Below are positions 17,603-26,049 of a DNA stretch of 51,786 bases, piece after piece (within the stretch, counting starts at the first letter, position 1; each line of letters starts with the position of its first letter). The stretch spans positions 1-51,786 of the forward strand of contig JAOACW010000011.1 of NCBI GenBank assembly GCA_026417625.1. The letters are read 5' to 3'. This stretch comes from Syntrophales bacterium (GTDB lineage: Bacteria > Desulfobacterota > Syntrophia > Syntrophales > UBA8958). Under the pieces are notes generated by a model. It had not been told where the DNA came from and did not search any database. It saw only the letters and a program-made list of their open reading frames with translations. The position numbers and the translations under genes were made by a program.

Positions 17603-18784
17603 ATGGCAGGCCCATTAACTGGTTTGAAGATCCTCGATTTTACAACTCTCCTACCCGGCCCATATGCCACCATGTTCCTCGCAGATTTAGGTGCCGATGT
17701 CTTGCGAGTAGTTGCACCATCTCGTCCCGACCTCGTTGAGCTCCTGCCTCCCAAAATACCAGGAACGGAAATGGGTGCCGTGTCTGCATATTTAGGTAGG
17801 GGGAAACGAAACTTATCCTTGAATCTCAAAGATCCAAGAGGAATCAAGATAATTCACCAGTTGATCATGGATTACGATATAATAGTCGAACAGTTCCGCC
17901 CCGGAGTAATGGCCAAACTTGGGCTTGATTACGAGAGTCTTAAAAAGGTAAATCCAGCTATTATCTATTGCTCCATAAGTGGGTACGGACAAACAGGGCC
18001 CCTAAAGGAAAGGGCAGGGCACGATATAAACTATCTTGCCCTCTCCGGCTTGATGTCTTATTCAGGTCGAAAAGAAACAGGACCAGTTCTAACGGGGATG
18101 CAAATAGCCGATATCGCTTCTGGATCCTACAACGCTATTTTAGGAATCCTTGCGTCAGTTATATACCGAATGAAAACTGGAAAAGGTCAGTACATAGATA
18201 TCTCCATGACAGACGGAGTTGTGGCATTTAACGCTATGGCCGGGGCAGCTTTTTTAGTTGATGGTAAAGAACCGGGTAGGGAGGGTAACTGGCTGAACGG
18301 AGGATCTCTTTACGATTTTTACGAAACAAAAGATGGAGAATACATAAGCGTGGGAAGTCTGGAACCTCAGTTCTTTGCAGCTTTCTGCCGTGCTATAGGT
18401 AGACCAGATTTAATCCAGGAAACTGTGGTACCCAAAAACCTGGACAAAGTGAAGAACGAGATCAGAGATATATTTCGCTCCAAAACGCGGGACGAATGGG
18501 TGGCCATCTTTAAAAACGAAGACTGCTGTGTAGAACCCGTTCTTTCATTAACAGAGGCGTTCAACAGTGAAAACGTAAAGGCCAGAGAAATGGTTGTTGA
18601 TGTACCTCTGCCAAACGGGGGATCGGTGCGTCAACTGGCTAACCCCATCCGGTTTTCAGAAACCAAACAAGAATATAAAAGCATAGCCGTTCCCTCAGGA
18701 TTCCACAACCGAGAGGTACTTAAGGAGCTCGGTTACACAGACGAAGAAATAGACGAATTCCAAAAAACGGGTCTGTTCTCATAA
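17603..18784 (+). CDS. CaiB/BaiF family (class III) CoA-transferase
   Basis: A 393-residue enzyme that would move CoA between carboxylic acids. It opens with PLTGLKILDFTTLLPGPYATMFLADLGADVLRV-type family sequence, has EQFRPGVM at about 94-101, and carries the catalytic aspartate in ERAGHDINY (near 142). Length is typical. GGAG precedes the ATG. It is divergent from nikR and is followed by an FmdB-type gene. The acid substrate cannot be predicted; alpha-methylacyl-CoA racemase belongs to the same superfamily and is an alternative. Confidence 0.88.
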   Translation: MAGPLTGLKILDFTTLLPGPYATMFLADLGADVLRVVAPSRPDLVELLPPKIPGTEMGAVSAYLGRGKRNLSLNLKDPRGIKIIHQLIMDYDIIVEQFRPGVMAKLGLDYESLKKVNPAIIYCSISGYGQTGPLKERAGHDINYLALSGLMSYSGRKETGPVLTGMQIADIASGSYNAILGILASVIYRMKTGKGQYIDISMTDGVVAFNAMAGAAFLVDGKEPGREGNWLNGGSLYDFYETKDGEYISVGSLEPQFFAAFCRAIGRPDLIQETVVPKNLDKVKNEIRDIFRSKTRDEWVAIFKNEDCCVEPVLSLTEAFNSENVKAREMVVDVPLPNGGSVRQLANPIRFSETKQEYKSIAVPSGFHNREVLKELGYTDEEIDEFQKTGLFS

Positions 18785-18818
18785 GAACAGAGGAAATAAA
18801 CTGAAAGGAGGAATGTGT

Positions 18819-18983
18819 ATGCCGACCTATGAGTATCAATGCGAGGGATGCAAACATCAGTTCTCTGTAGTTCAGCGTATTTCCGACCACGGTAAAACAG
18901 AGGTTACCTGTCCCAACTGTAAAAGCACGAAAGTCAAACAGCAAATTTCAATATTTCAGGTAAAAACGAGCAAGAAAAGCTAA
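18819..18983 (+). CDS. FmdB-type small zinc ribbon protein
   Basis: A 54-residue protein beginning MPTYEYQC with two CxxC knuckles (C8/C11 and C31/C34), the hallmark of the FmdB/CxxC regulatory family. I chose the ATG at 18819 over the in-frame ATG at 18813, because family members start MPxYEY and the GGAGG site is correctly spaced for it. It lies 34 nt after the CoA-transferase, probably in the same transcript. Function in this family is poorly known. Confidence 0.85.
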   Translation: MPTYEYQCEGCKHQFSVVQRISDHGKTEVTCPNCKSTKVKQQISIFQVKTSKKS

Positions 18984-18999
18984 AAATGAAATCTTAAAA

Positions 19000-19056
19000 C
19001 GCAGGGTAGTCAATGCCTAGAACGGCAAATTCTTGAAGAAGGCATTGGACCCTGCG
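19000..19056. repeat. Long interrupted hairpin between convergent genes
   Basis: CGCAGGGT (19000-19007) pairs with ACCCTGCG (19049-19056), and CAATGCCT (19011-19018) pairs with AGGCATTG (19040-19047), separated by a small AGT/G internal loop. The 21-nt apical part can fold further (AGAA with TTCT). This makes a 16-bp stem of unusual stability. It has no U tract on either strand, so it may be a bidirectional end, a small structured RNA or a REP-like element. Confidence 0.55.
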
Positions 19057-19108
19057 TGCAGTCGAACCTTCGAACTTTATTTTCCCTTTCCCCAATCCAA
19101 TAAGAAGG

Positions 19109-20893
19109 TTAACTTTTCTTTTTTACCCTTTGACCTCCCTTTTTCAAAGATGACGGTGGATTGTTAACTTTTTCATCTCTGCTCTCAAAATCTTTAACGG
19201 TAAGCCCTGTCACTTTGTAATTGAACTCGTAATTTAGGGCCCCACTCCAATCCTCCTGATAAACCCCCTTATAGCGTGTCCCATCCACTGGACCAACAGG
19301 TTTCCCATAGGTGTAAAACCAATTAACAATGGGACTGCCTGTAAATCCGAGGGCAATCCAGTACGCTCCAGGCATAAGTTCCGGACTTTCATTCCTGAAA
19401 TCGAAGGCTGTCCATCTGTAGCCGGGCTTTAGTGACAATGCATCTAAGGGTACCATATCACTGGTTGCGATTAATTCCCCTGGTTTTCCCTTGTTGTCTC
19501 TATAAAGATCTACCCACAGCCAACCATCACCACCGAAATTATGAAGAGCAAGGGCTACTTCCTGAAGCTTCAATGGTCGCTTCAATATGAATACCTGTGC
19601 ATACTGAATTAGTTTAGTTGTTACATACTCTGCTGTCTCCACAAAAAAATTCTTCCTCATCTCAAATGTACCCGATCCCGTCTCCTGAGTAGTACGAGGA
19701 AAAGCAAAATCCACATCCTCAGGGAATTCCAGATTCCCAAAAACGTAAGGGATCTCGTAACGCAACTTTTTCTTCTGCTCCTCCGTCGGCGGTGGAGGAA
19801 GCGGTGGCGGAGGTTCAACTTTCACTGGTTCAAACATGGCTTTTACATTGGGCGTTAACAGGAGATTACGAGGACCATAAGATTCCCGAACCCCCGCGAC
19901 TTTTATTTTGTCCAATCTGAAAGAAACAGATATATTTTCCTGAAGCAGGGGTTGCTTTGCGTCCTTCAACTGTGCCCAACGGAGCAAGCCATCATTTTTA
20001 GTTTCGTTATTATCCACTCCCACCTCAACCCTTATAAAGCGATTCGATACAAAAAGAACAGTGTTCTGAGGATCAAAAGGAGCCCACCCCAGATCAGGAA
20101 ACCACACCTCAATCCACGAATGTCTCCCCTGACCCATCTTTAGTGTTAAGGTTCCCTTTTCCAACTCGATATCATAGGGGTGATTGAGAGTAATACCATT
20201 TACAATGCGTACTGGTATTCCCGAAGCCCGGAGCAGTGCGGCACTCAAGTGTGAATAGTTTTGGCAGTTACCCTTCCCTGATTCTAACGTATAAAGGGCA
20301 TCGTACCTAACCGGAGGCGTGACGTACTTTACATTGTCTACGACCCAAGAAACAATACGCAAAACTGCATCGAATTCTGTATTCACGCCCCTCGTAAGTT
20401 TTTCGGCCAATTCTTTTATCTTGGGGTGATCGGATTGGACAAGCTCCGTAGCTCGCAAATAATCTTGAAGATCTCCTTTTATTTCAGTCAGTGGAAACGG
20501 TGCCCTTGTTTCCAGGATTTTTAAAGTAGTTGCGCTTTTTACATGACAGGAGAGTCGCGCGTCTATACTTCTGGGAGGCGAAAACCACGTTGCCGTTACT
20601 ATAGTATTGCCCCTTTTGTCATTTGATCTCGACTGACTTCCTGGCTCAGGATTGAAGACCAACCTAAAATCACTTATCTCCTGGCTATACGTCGGCGAAG
20701 AGAAACTCTCCGGTATCACAAAACTCAAAACAAGCTCGTTTATTCCTCCCTCCAGCGTGATCTTGTCTTGAAGTTCATAGATAAACGAAGATTCCATATT
20801 ACCCGTTAACGTGAAGTTCTCGCTTCGGATATGCCCGGGGAAAACTAGAAGGAGTAAAACAACTAAAATCAACGATACATTGTGCTTATTCAT
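19109..20893 (-). CDS. Exported transglutaminase-like protein
   Basis: A 594-residue protein. I start it at the ATG at 20893, which opens directly into a signal peptide (residues 1-24); the frame extends 10 codons upstream into the previous gene. A transglutaminase core spans about 160-280, with catalytic C210 (GNCQNYS), H258 (GRHSWIEVW) and D274 (FDPQ). A Pro-rich segment near residue 360 separates it from a C-terminal beta-rich region. Such bacterial proteins are usually cysteine proteases or peptidases; the substrate is unknown. Confidence 0.8.
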   Translation of the reverse strand: MNKHNVSLILVVLLLLVFPGHIRSENFTLTGNMESSFIYELQDKITLEGGINELVLSFVIPESFSSPTYSQEISDFRLVFNPEPGSQSRSNDKRGNTIVTATWFSPPRSIDARLSCHVKSATTLKILETRAPFPLTEIKGDLQDYLRATELVQSDHPKIKELAEKLTRGVNTEFDAVLRIVSWVVDNVKYVTPPVRYDALYTLESGKGNCQNYSHLSAALLRASGIPVRIVNGITLNHPYDIELEKGTLTLKMGQGRHSWIEVWFPDLGWAPFDPQNTVLFVSNRFIRVEVGVDNNETKNDGLLRWAQLKDAKQPLLQENISVSFRLDKIKVAGVRESYGPRNLLLTPNVKAMFEPVKVEPPPPLPPPPTEEQKKKLRYEIPYVFGNLEFPEDVDFAFPRTTQETGSGTFEMRKNFFVETAEYVTTKLIQYAQVFILKRPLKLQEVALALHNFGGDGWLWVDLYRDNKGKPGELIATSDMVPLDALSLKPGYRWTAFDFRNESPELMPGAYWIALGFTGSPIVNWFYTYGKPVGPVDGTRYKGVYQEDWSGALNYEFNYKVTGLTVKDFESRDEKVNNPPSSLKKGGQRVKKKS

Positions 20894-20912
20894 TTTTCTA
20901 CCCTGGAAATTT

Positions 20913-21491
20913 CTAAAAATCACACGGTTTGCATATAAATTCCCTAACCTTCAGGTCAAAAAAATTAAAACTGTTGGCAGGTTTTAAAATTAAGGCTGTA
21001 TCCACTCCCGACTCTGTCCCACCGAGTGCTATAACGTCTTTATCAGTTCGCACAAGCCCAGCATCAGCTACCATCAACGTTATTTCGATGGCCACCTTTG
21101 TACCCTGACCAAAAACCCTTAAGGTATAGGCTATGATCTCCTCAAGCTCATACGTACCCAATTTACGGCGCACCGCTCTACCCACACCACCAAAGGCATG
21201 TTGTCCCGTATATACTGTAACACCCATACCCTCGAGTTTTCTTCTAGTAGTTAAGTCCATTTCCTGAAGATTCGGTTCGACAAAACCTGTAACATGGGTT
21301 ACTGTAATTATACGCGCCTTATCTCCCAGTATCTCCCTTGCCATGAAGGCCGTTTCTCCTGTGCAGGATGGAACCACTACTGTATCAATCCCCGTTGTCA
21401 CAACAGTCCTCAAAACCGCCTCCAAAACATCCCTCGTATTGCCAGGTCCAGGTTTATCAAAGAGCAGACACTCACCGATTGTACGTGACAT
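20913..21491 (-). CDS. Pyruvate kinase C-terminal-like domain protein
   Basis: A 192-residue soluble protein resembling the stand-alone pyruvate kinase alpha/beta domain family. Landmarks are TVVVPSCTGETAFMAREILG near residues 40-60 and ALGGTESGVDTALIL near the C-terminus. I chose the ATG at 21491 because AGGGGG lies at proper distance; the frame continues 33 codons upstream without a site. It lacks the catalytic barrel of pyruvate kinase, so it is not that enzyme. A ligand-sensing role is possible. The next gene downstream is the transglutaminase-like one. Confidence 0.78.
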   Translation of the reverse strand: MSRTIGECLLFDKPGPGNTRDVLEAVLRTVVTTGIDTVVVPSCTGETAFMAREILGDKARIITVTHVTGFVEPNLQEMDLTTRRKLEGMGVTVYTGQHAFGGVGRAVRRKLGTYELEEIIAYTLRVFGQGTKVAIEITLMVADAGLVRTDKDVIALGGTESGVDTALILKPANSFNFFDLKVREFICKPCDF

Positions 21492-21588
21492 CACTACCCC
21501 CTTTACTTCTCTATTGATTATCTTCTTATTCCATACTAACAGAAAAGATAACTTATCAGCAAACAGAAAGTTTCGGGAGTTTACCATC

Positions 21589-23151
21589 ATGAAAGTAGTT
21601 ACTGTTTCCGAAATGAGAGAAATTGATAAATATGCAATTGAATATCTAAATATCAGAGAAGAAATCCTTATGGAAAATGCGGGTCTCGCCGCCTATCAAG
21701 TTATCGAGAGAGAAGTAGGTAAAATCAAAGGGAAAATAGTCGTTGTAGTATGCGGAACGGGCAATAATGGAGGTGACGGACTCGTAGTAAGCCGCAAAAT
21801 ACATTCCCAAGGTGGTGATGTTCGTGTTTTCATAGTAGGATCTCACACTCAGTTCAAGGGGGCAACACAGCTCAACTTTCAAATAGTCAAAAATTTAAAT
21901 ATACCGGTTCACATAAACCCCTCCCAAGAACTACTCAGCAAAGATCTCTCAGAGTGTGATTGCATAATTGACGCCATTTTCGGCACAGGCCTTTCACGTC
22001 CGATTGATGGTTACATCAGAGAGATTATTGAGACCATCAATGAAAGTGGGAAAAAAGTGCTAAGTCTCGACATCCCATCAGGGGTAAATGGGAATACGGG
22101 TATTATCATGGGTACAGCAATTAAAGCTCATGCAACGGTGACTTTTGGTTTACCAAAACTAGGGAACCTTCTATACCCAGGATTCAAAATGGGAGGCAAA
22201 TTGTACATAAGTAATATATCCTTGCCACCTGAACTTCTGGAAAAGGACTCACTGAAAGTTGCCGTTAACGAGCCTCCACCTTTACCACCACGAGATCCCG
22301 AAGCACACAAAGGCAGTGTTGGAGACTGTCTCTTCATAGCCGGATCATCCGGATACTATGGAGCTCCGTATCTTGCAGCCATGTCCTTCTACAAAGCAGG
22401 AGGTGGATATTCCCGTCTCGCAACTCCTCGTTCAATAGTAGGCTTTCTCTCCCGGGGCGGCAGTGAAATTGTATTTCTACCACAAGATGAAACCAATGAG
22501 GGTACAATCGCATACAGCAACCTGGATAAATTACTTTCTCTTGCTGATAGAGTGGATATTGTTGTTGTTGGACCGGGTCTATCCCTTCACGAGGAAACAA
22601 AAAAGCTCGTTCGCAGCCTCACCGCTGAAATTAAAAAACCACTTCTCATCGATGGTGATGGCATAACGGCCATTGCTGACTCACAGGATGTTATAAGGTC
22701 AAGAGAAAAACCCACTATTATTACCCCCCATCCGGGGGAAATGACCCGTCTAACAAAGATGACCATTCATGAATTAACAAAAGACAGAGTAGAGATCCTA
22801 AGAAAAACATCTGATAAACTGCGTTCTATCATCGTACTCAAGGGGGCTCACACATTAATTGGGTATCCTGATGGACGAGTACTGATCAACACGACAGGAA
22901 ACGCAGGGATGGCGACGGCAGGGTCCGGTGATGTGCTCACAGGAACAATTGCAGCCATGTACGGGTCCGGTTTATCCATCGAAGATGCGGTAGCCAAAGG
23001 TGTTTACATACACGGCCGTGCCGGAGATATTGCTGCCTCCCGTCTGGGCATGGATGGCATCACCGCTTCAGATATTATGGAAACTCTGCCTTACGCACTT
23101 CAAGAAGAACGCTTGAAGCAACCTGTGGAAAAGGCCTACACTGAAATCTGA
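21589..23151 (+). CDS. nnr: Bifunctional NAD(P)HX epimerase / dehydratase
   Basis: A 520-residue repair enzyme for hydrated NADH and NADPH. The N-terminal YjeF/NnrE domain (1-215) has GTGNNGGDG at 56-64. The C-terminal NnrD domain of the ribokinase fold (230-510) has the NAGMATAGSGDVLTG motif at about 438-452. I chose the ATG at 21589, where the YjeF domain begins with MREIDKYAI; the frame remains open much further upstream but overlaps the divergent gene. GGGAG precedes it. It ends 3 nt before the convergent ridA. Confidence 0.93.
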   Translation: MKVVTVSEMREIDKYAIEYLNIREEILMENAGLAAYQVIEREVGKIKGKIVVVVCGTGNNGGDGLVVSRKIHSQGGDVRVFIVGSHTQFKGATQLNFQIVKNLNIPVHINPSQELLSKDLSECDCIIDAIFGTGLSRPIDGYIREIIETINESGKKVLSLDIPSGVNGNTGIIMGTAIKAHATVTFGLPKLGNLLYPGFKMGGKLYISNISLPPELLEKDSLKVAVNEPPPLPPRDPEAHKGSVGDCLFIAGSSGYYGAPYLAAMSFYKAGGGYSRLATPRSIVGFLSRGGSEIVFLPQDETNEGTIAYSNLDKLLSLADRVDIVVVGPGLSLHEETKKLVRSLTAEIKKPLLIDGDGITAIADSQDVIRSREKPTIITPHPGEMTRLTKMTIHELTKDRVEILRKTSDKLRSIIVLKGAHTLIGYPDGRVLINTTGNAGMATAGSGDVLTGTIAAMYGSGLSIEDAVAKGVYIHGRAGDIAASRLGMDGITASDIMETLPYALQEERLKQPVEKAYTEI

Positions 23152-23154
23152 ATT

Positions 23155-23544
23155 TTATTTCCACGACTGCCTCATTGCAATAGCCTCAATCTCTATTTGA
23201 GCATTTCTCGGCAGCCGGGCCACTTGAACCGTTGTCCTTGCGGGGTAATCCCTCTCAAAGAAACGGGCGTATATCTCATTCACCACAGGGAAATCATCCA
23301 TATCAACTAGAAAAAGGGTTACTTTTACAACATCCTCAAGGTCCACACCAGCCGACCTAAGAACCTCTCTCAAGTTGTTCAACGCCTGTTCGGCCGCTTT
23401 GGCAACATTGCCCGTCACAACTTCTCCCGTCTTTGGATCGATGGGAATCTGTCCCGAACAGAAAATAAATGGACCCGCCTCAACTGCTGAAGAATAGGGT
23501 CCAATTGCGGGAACAGTTTCGCAAATGATCGCATTTTTTTTCAT
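23155..23544 (-). CDS. ridA: RidA family enamine/imine deaminase
   Basis: A 129-residue protein of the RidA/YjgF family, which hydrolyses reactive 2-aminoacrylate and related imines made by PLP enzymes. The key Arg lies in YPARTTVQVARLP (near residue 103) and the acidic catalytic Glu in IEIEAIA. Length is typical and AAGGAGG precedes the ATG. It is convergent with nnr, another metabolite-repair gene. Confidence 0.93.
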   Translation of the reverse strand: MKKNAIICETVPAIGPYSSAVEAGPFIFCSGQIPIDPKTGEVVTGNVAKAAEQALNNLREVLRSAGVDLEDVVKVTLFLVDMDDFPVVNEIYARFFERDYPARTTVQVARLPRNAQIEIEAIAMRQSWK

Positions 23545-23595
23545 AACTCGGCCCTCCTTATCATCATGTTATTACTTTAAGTCACTCCCCCTGAG

Positions 23596-24921
23596 TCAAT
23601 TCTTCGCATGTATAATCTCCGCAATTCTAATCAGATCTCTACCCACATCATCAAGGCCAGAAGAGGGTGCGTCTTGTGCGTCCGGTAGATGAACATTGTT
23701 AACTATTATTACCAAGGCCAAATTGCGTCCCTTCACAGTGGTTATATATCCTGCCACACCCTTGGATTTAATCAAACTGGTGTTATTTAGAACGTCGAAT
23801 GACTTCAAAGTTCCCGTTTTACCGATTAACTTACCATATATGGGACTCTCTTTGCCAACAACGCTCTGTAACGTGCCATCAACACCTAGGACAGATAAAC
23901 ACTCTTTAAACGCCTTTGTCTCCCTATGGGCATTCATAAAAACGAGCAGTTTAACCACACTCTCTGGGGTTAGAAGATTGGCTGGAGAAATGCCAGAACA
24001 ATCGCCAAAGGAAACAGCCATCGCGTCAATACGGGCCATCAACAATACATCTGTCAACCTCCGTATCCCCTCTTCGAAAGTTCTCTTACCATCTTCTAAC
24101 GCAAGCAACATGGGAATCATATCCGCACCTGGATTATGACTGTACTTAATGATCACCTTGAGATACTCCCTAAGCGGAGGAGATTCATATTCCACAAGCA
24201 CCTCTTTCTTTCTAGAGAACTTCTTCCTTTTACTCCTTTCACCCACCTCTTGTAGTTGAACCTTTATTCCCTCCTCAGTCAAAGCTCTCTTAAAAAAAAT
24301 CGGCAAATACCGGCTAGGCTCCTTAGTATTTCCTTCAAAAGACGAAGGAGATATAGTGTAAAGAAACACTCCGGGTCGTAAAAGACTATAAATACTCCTC
24401 CGCTCGAACACTCGATCATCCACGAGTACGTTGCCCACAATTCTGTTAATCCCCTTACTCTTTAAAGAAAGAACAATAGTTTTAAGACCACTTGGTAGCG
24501 ACAGACCTTCCCCATGGTTACTGCCAAACATTTTTTTCCAACCATTTAAAAACACATCTCCTCTCGGTACAATTATAAGATTTCCGTGAAATGTCCCCCT
24601 TCTGTCCAAAAACCCATCACCAAGAACGGTGGTTTTTACTCTATAATCTCCACCGAGGTGCTCTAATGCAGCCGCCGCAGTGAACAACTTAGTTATCGAA
24701 GCGGGATGGAAAAACTCTCCAGCATTCAAGGAATATAGAATTTCGTTCGTTTCGATATCCACTACGTGGATCCCCCATTTCGCATACCTATAAATAGGTT
24801 TACCCAAAACAACGAGAACTTCTCCAGGGAGAATCTTCTCGTTTGCTCCAAAGAGGCAAGACGGCAAAAACAAAACAACTGTAATGAAAAAGGCAGCTAT
24901 CCTCATAACAAAATGATGCAT
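23596..24921 (-). CDS. dacB: D-alanyl-D-alanine carboxypeptidase, PBP4 (DacB) family
   Basis: A 441-residue peptidoglycan carboxypeptidase/endopeptidase. Penicillin-binding motifs are S75-I-T-K78, S261-H-N263 (SDN in most relatives) and K368-T-G370. The 23-residue start is a signal peptide; LPSC at 19-22 could be a weak lipobox, so it may be a lipoprotein. The insert between the first two motifs has the size of the PBP4 extra domain. It acts in the periplasm and has no operon partner. Confidence 0.9.
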   Translation of the reverse strand: MHHFVMRIAAFFITVVLFLPSCLFGANEKILPGEVLVVLGKPIYRYAKWGIHVVDIETNEILYSLNAGEFFHPASITKLFTAAAALEHLGGDYRVKTTVLGDGFLDRRGTFHGNLIIVPRGDVFLNGWKKMFGSNHGEGLSLPSGLKTIVLSLKSKGINRIVGNVLVDDRVFERRSIYSLLRPGVFLYTISPSSFEGNTKEPSRYLPIFFKRALTEEGIKVQLQEVGERSKRKKFSRKKEVLVEYESPPLREYLKVIIKYSHNPGADMIPMLLALEDGKRTFEEGIRRLTDVLLMARIDAMAVSFGDCSGISPANLLTPESVVKLLVFMNAHRETKAFKECLSVLGVDGTLQSVVGKESPIYGKLIGKTGTLKSFDVLNNTSLIKSKGVAGYITTVKGRNLALVIIVNNVHLPDAQDAPSSGLDDVGRDLIRIAEIIHAKN

Positions 24922-24980
24922 GGCTTCCTCAGCAATGGGATAACTTGACGAGTAGAGTTTTTTAACCTATAACACAAACC

Positions 24981-25520
24981 ATGTCCATCACTATTAAAAG
25001 AAAACCCCCGATTGTGGGTGTTATGGGCGGTTCCGACATCAAAGGAAACCTTCTACAAGAAGCGTATCTCCTGGGGGAGGGTATTGCAAAAAGAGGATAT
25101 GTACTCCTCACCGGTGGTGGACCTGGCGTTATGAGGGCTGCCTCTGAGGGTGCTTGGAGAGCGGGTGGTCTCGTTATTGCGATTTTACCCAACGACAGGA
25201 CACATCCCATGCGGGGATATCCAAACGAATTCGTAGACATACCCATTTACACAGGTCTTATGGACGCCCGCAACGTCATAAACGTAAAAACTCCCCACGT
25301 GGTAGTGATTATGCCGGGAGGACCAGGAACCTTCTCAGAATTGGCTCTCGCTTTGAAAGCCGGAACGCCTGTTGTAGGCTTACATATTTCTCCTCCTGAT
25401 TTTATAAAGGGAAACCTATATTACACACATGTCAAGAGCGTGGAGGAAGCTCTGGTGTCAGTGGACAAACTGTTGACGACATCTAAAATAGAGGATTATC
25501 CGCCGCCGTTCGTGGGATAA
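24981..25520 (+). CDS. TIGR00725 / LOG-like Rossmann-fold protein
   Basis: A 179-residue protein of the SLOG superfamily. Motifs are GGGPGVMRAASEGA (near 45-58) and PGGPGTFSELALAL (near 111-124). The latter is close to the PGGxGTxxE site of LOG-type cytokinin-activating phosphoribohydrolases. TIGR00725 members are also read as DprA-like nucleotide-binding proteins. A nucleotide-derived ligand is likely; the reaction is unknown. No clear ribosome binding site. The next gene begins 28 nt downstream. Confidence 0.8.
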   Translation: MSITIKRKPPIVGVMGGSDIKGNLLQEAYLLGEGIAKRGYVLLTGGGPGVMRAASEGAWRAGGLVIAILPNDRTHPMRGYPNEFVDIPIYTGLMDARNVINVKTPHVVVIMPGGPGTFSELALALKAGTPVVGLHISPPDFIKGNLYYTHVKSVEEALVSVDKLLTTSKIEDYPPPFVG

Positions 25521-25548
25521 GCACTTATTAGAAATATCGGGGGGATAC

Positions 25549-26046
25549 ATGCCCATTTACGAGTTTTTATGCACGCAATGCAACACAATCTTTAACTTCT
25601 TTTCCAAACGGGTGAACACGGATAAAATACCTATGTGCCCAAAATGTAAAAATGTCGCACTGAAGCGGCAAGTGTCGTTATTCGCCAAAATATCGAGGAT
25701 CAGTAAAGAAAGCGAAGACGTTCCAGACACACCACCAATTGATGAGGAACGTATGGAAAAAGCTATTGAAGCAATTGCGAGTGAGGTAGAACATGTTGAC
25801 GATGAAGATCCAAGGCGAGCGGCCAGCCTGATGAGAAAACTCTCCGAAGCAGCGGGGATGCGTTTCGGTCCCGCCATGGAAGAAGCTATAAGGCGTTTAG
25901 AGTTGGGTGAAGACCCAGAAAAGATTGAAGAAGAAATGGGTTCCCTTTTGGAAGAAGAGGAACCCCTCCTATTCACAACCCAATCACCAAAGCTGGGGAA
26001 GAGACAGAAAAAACCAAAGGTTGATGAAACAATATATGAACTCTGA
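25549..26046 (+). CDS. FmdB-type zinc ribbon protein with long acidic tail
   Basis: A 165-residue protein starting MPIYEFLC with knuckles C8/C11 and C30/C33, then a helical, strongly acidic region rich in Glu and Asp (residues 55-145) and a basic end (KRQKKPK). GGGGGA precedes the ATG. It is the second FmdB-type gene in the window, three times longer than the one at 18819. The charge pattern suggests a protein-interaction tail. Function unknown. It ends 3 nt from the convergent priA. Confidence 0.78.
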   Translation: MPIYEFLCTQCNTIFNFFSKRVNTDKIPMCPKCKNVALKRQVSLFAKISRISKESEDVPDTPPIDEERMEKAIEAIASEVEHVDDEDPRRAASLMRKLSEAAGMRFGPAMEEAIRRLELGEDPEKIEEEMGSLLEEEEPLLFTTQSPKLGKRQKKPKVDETIYEL

Positions 26047-26049
26047 TCA

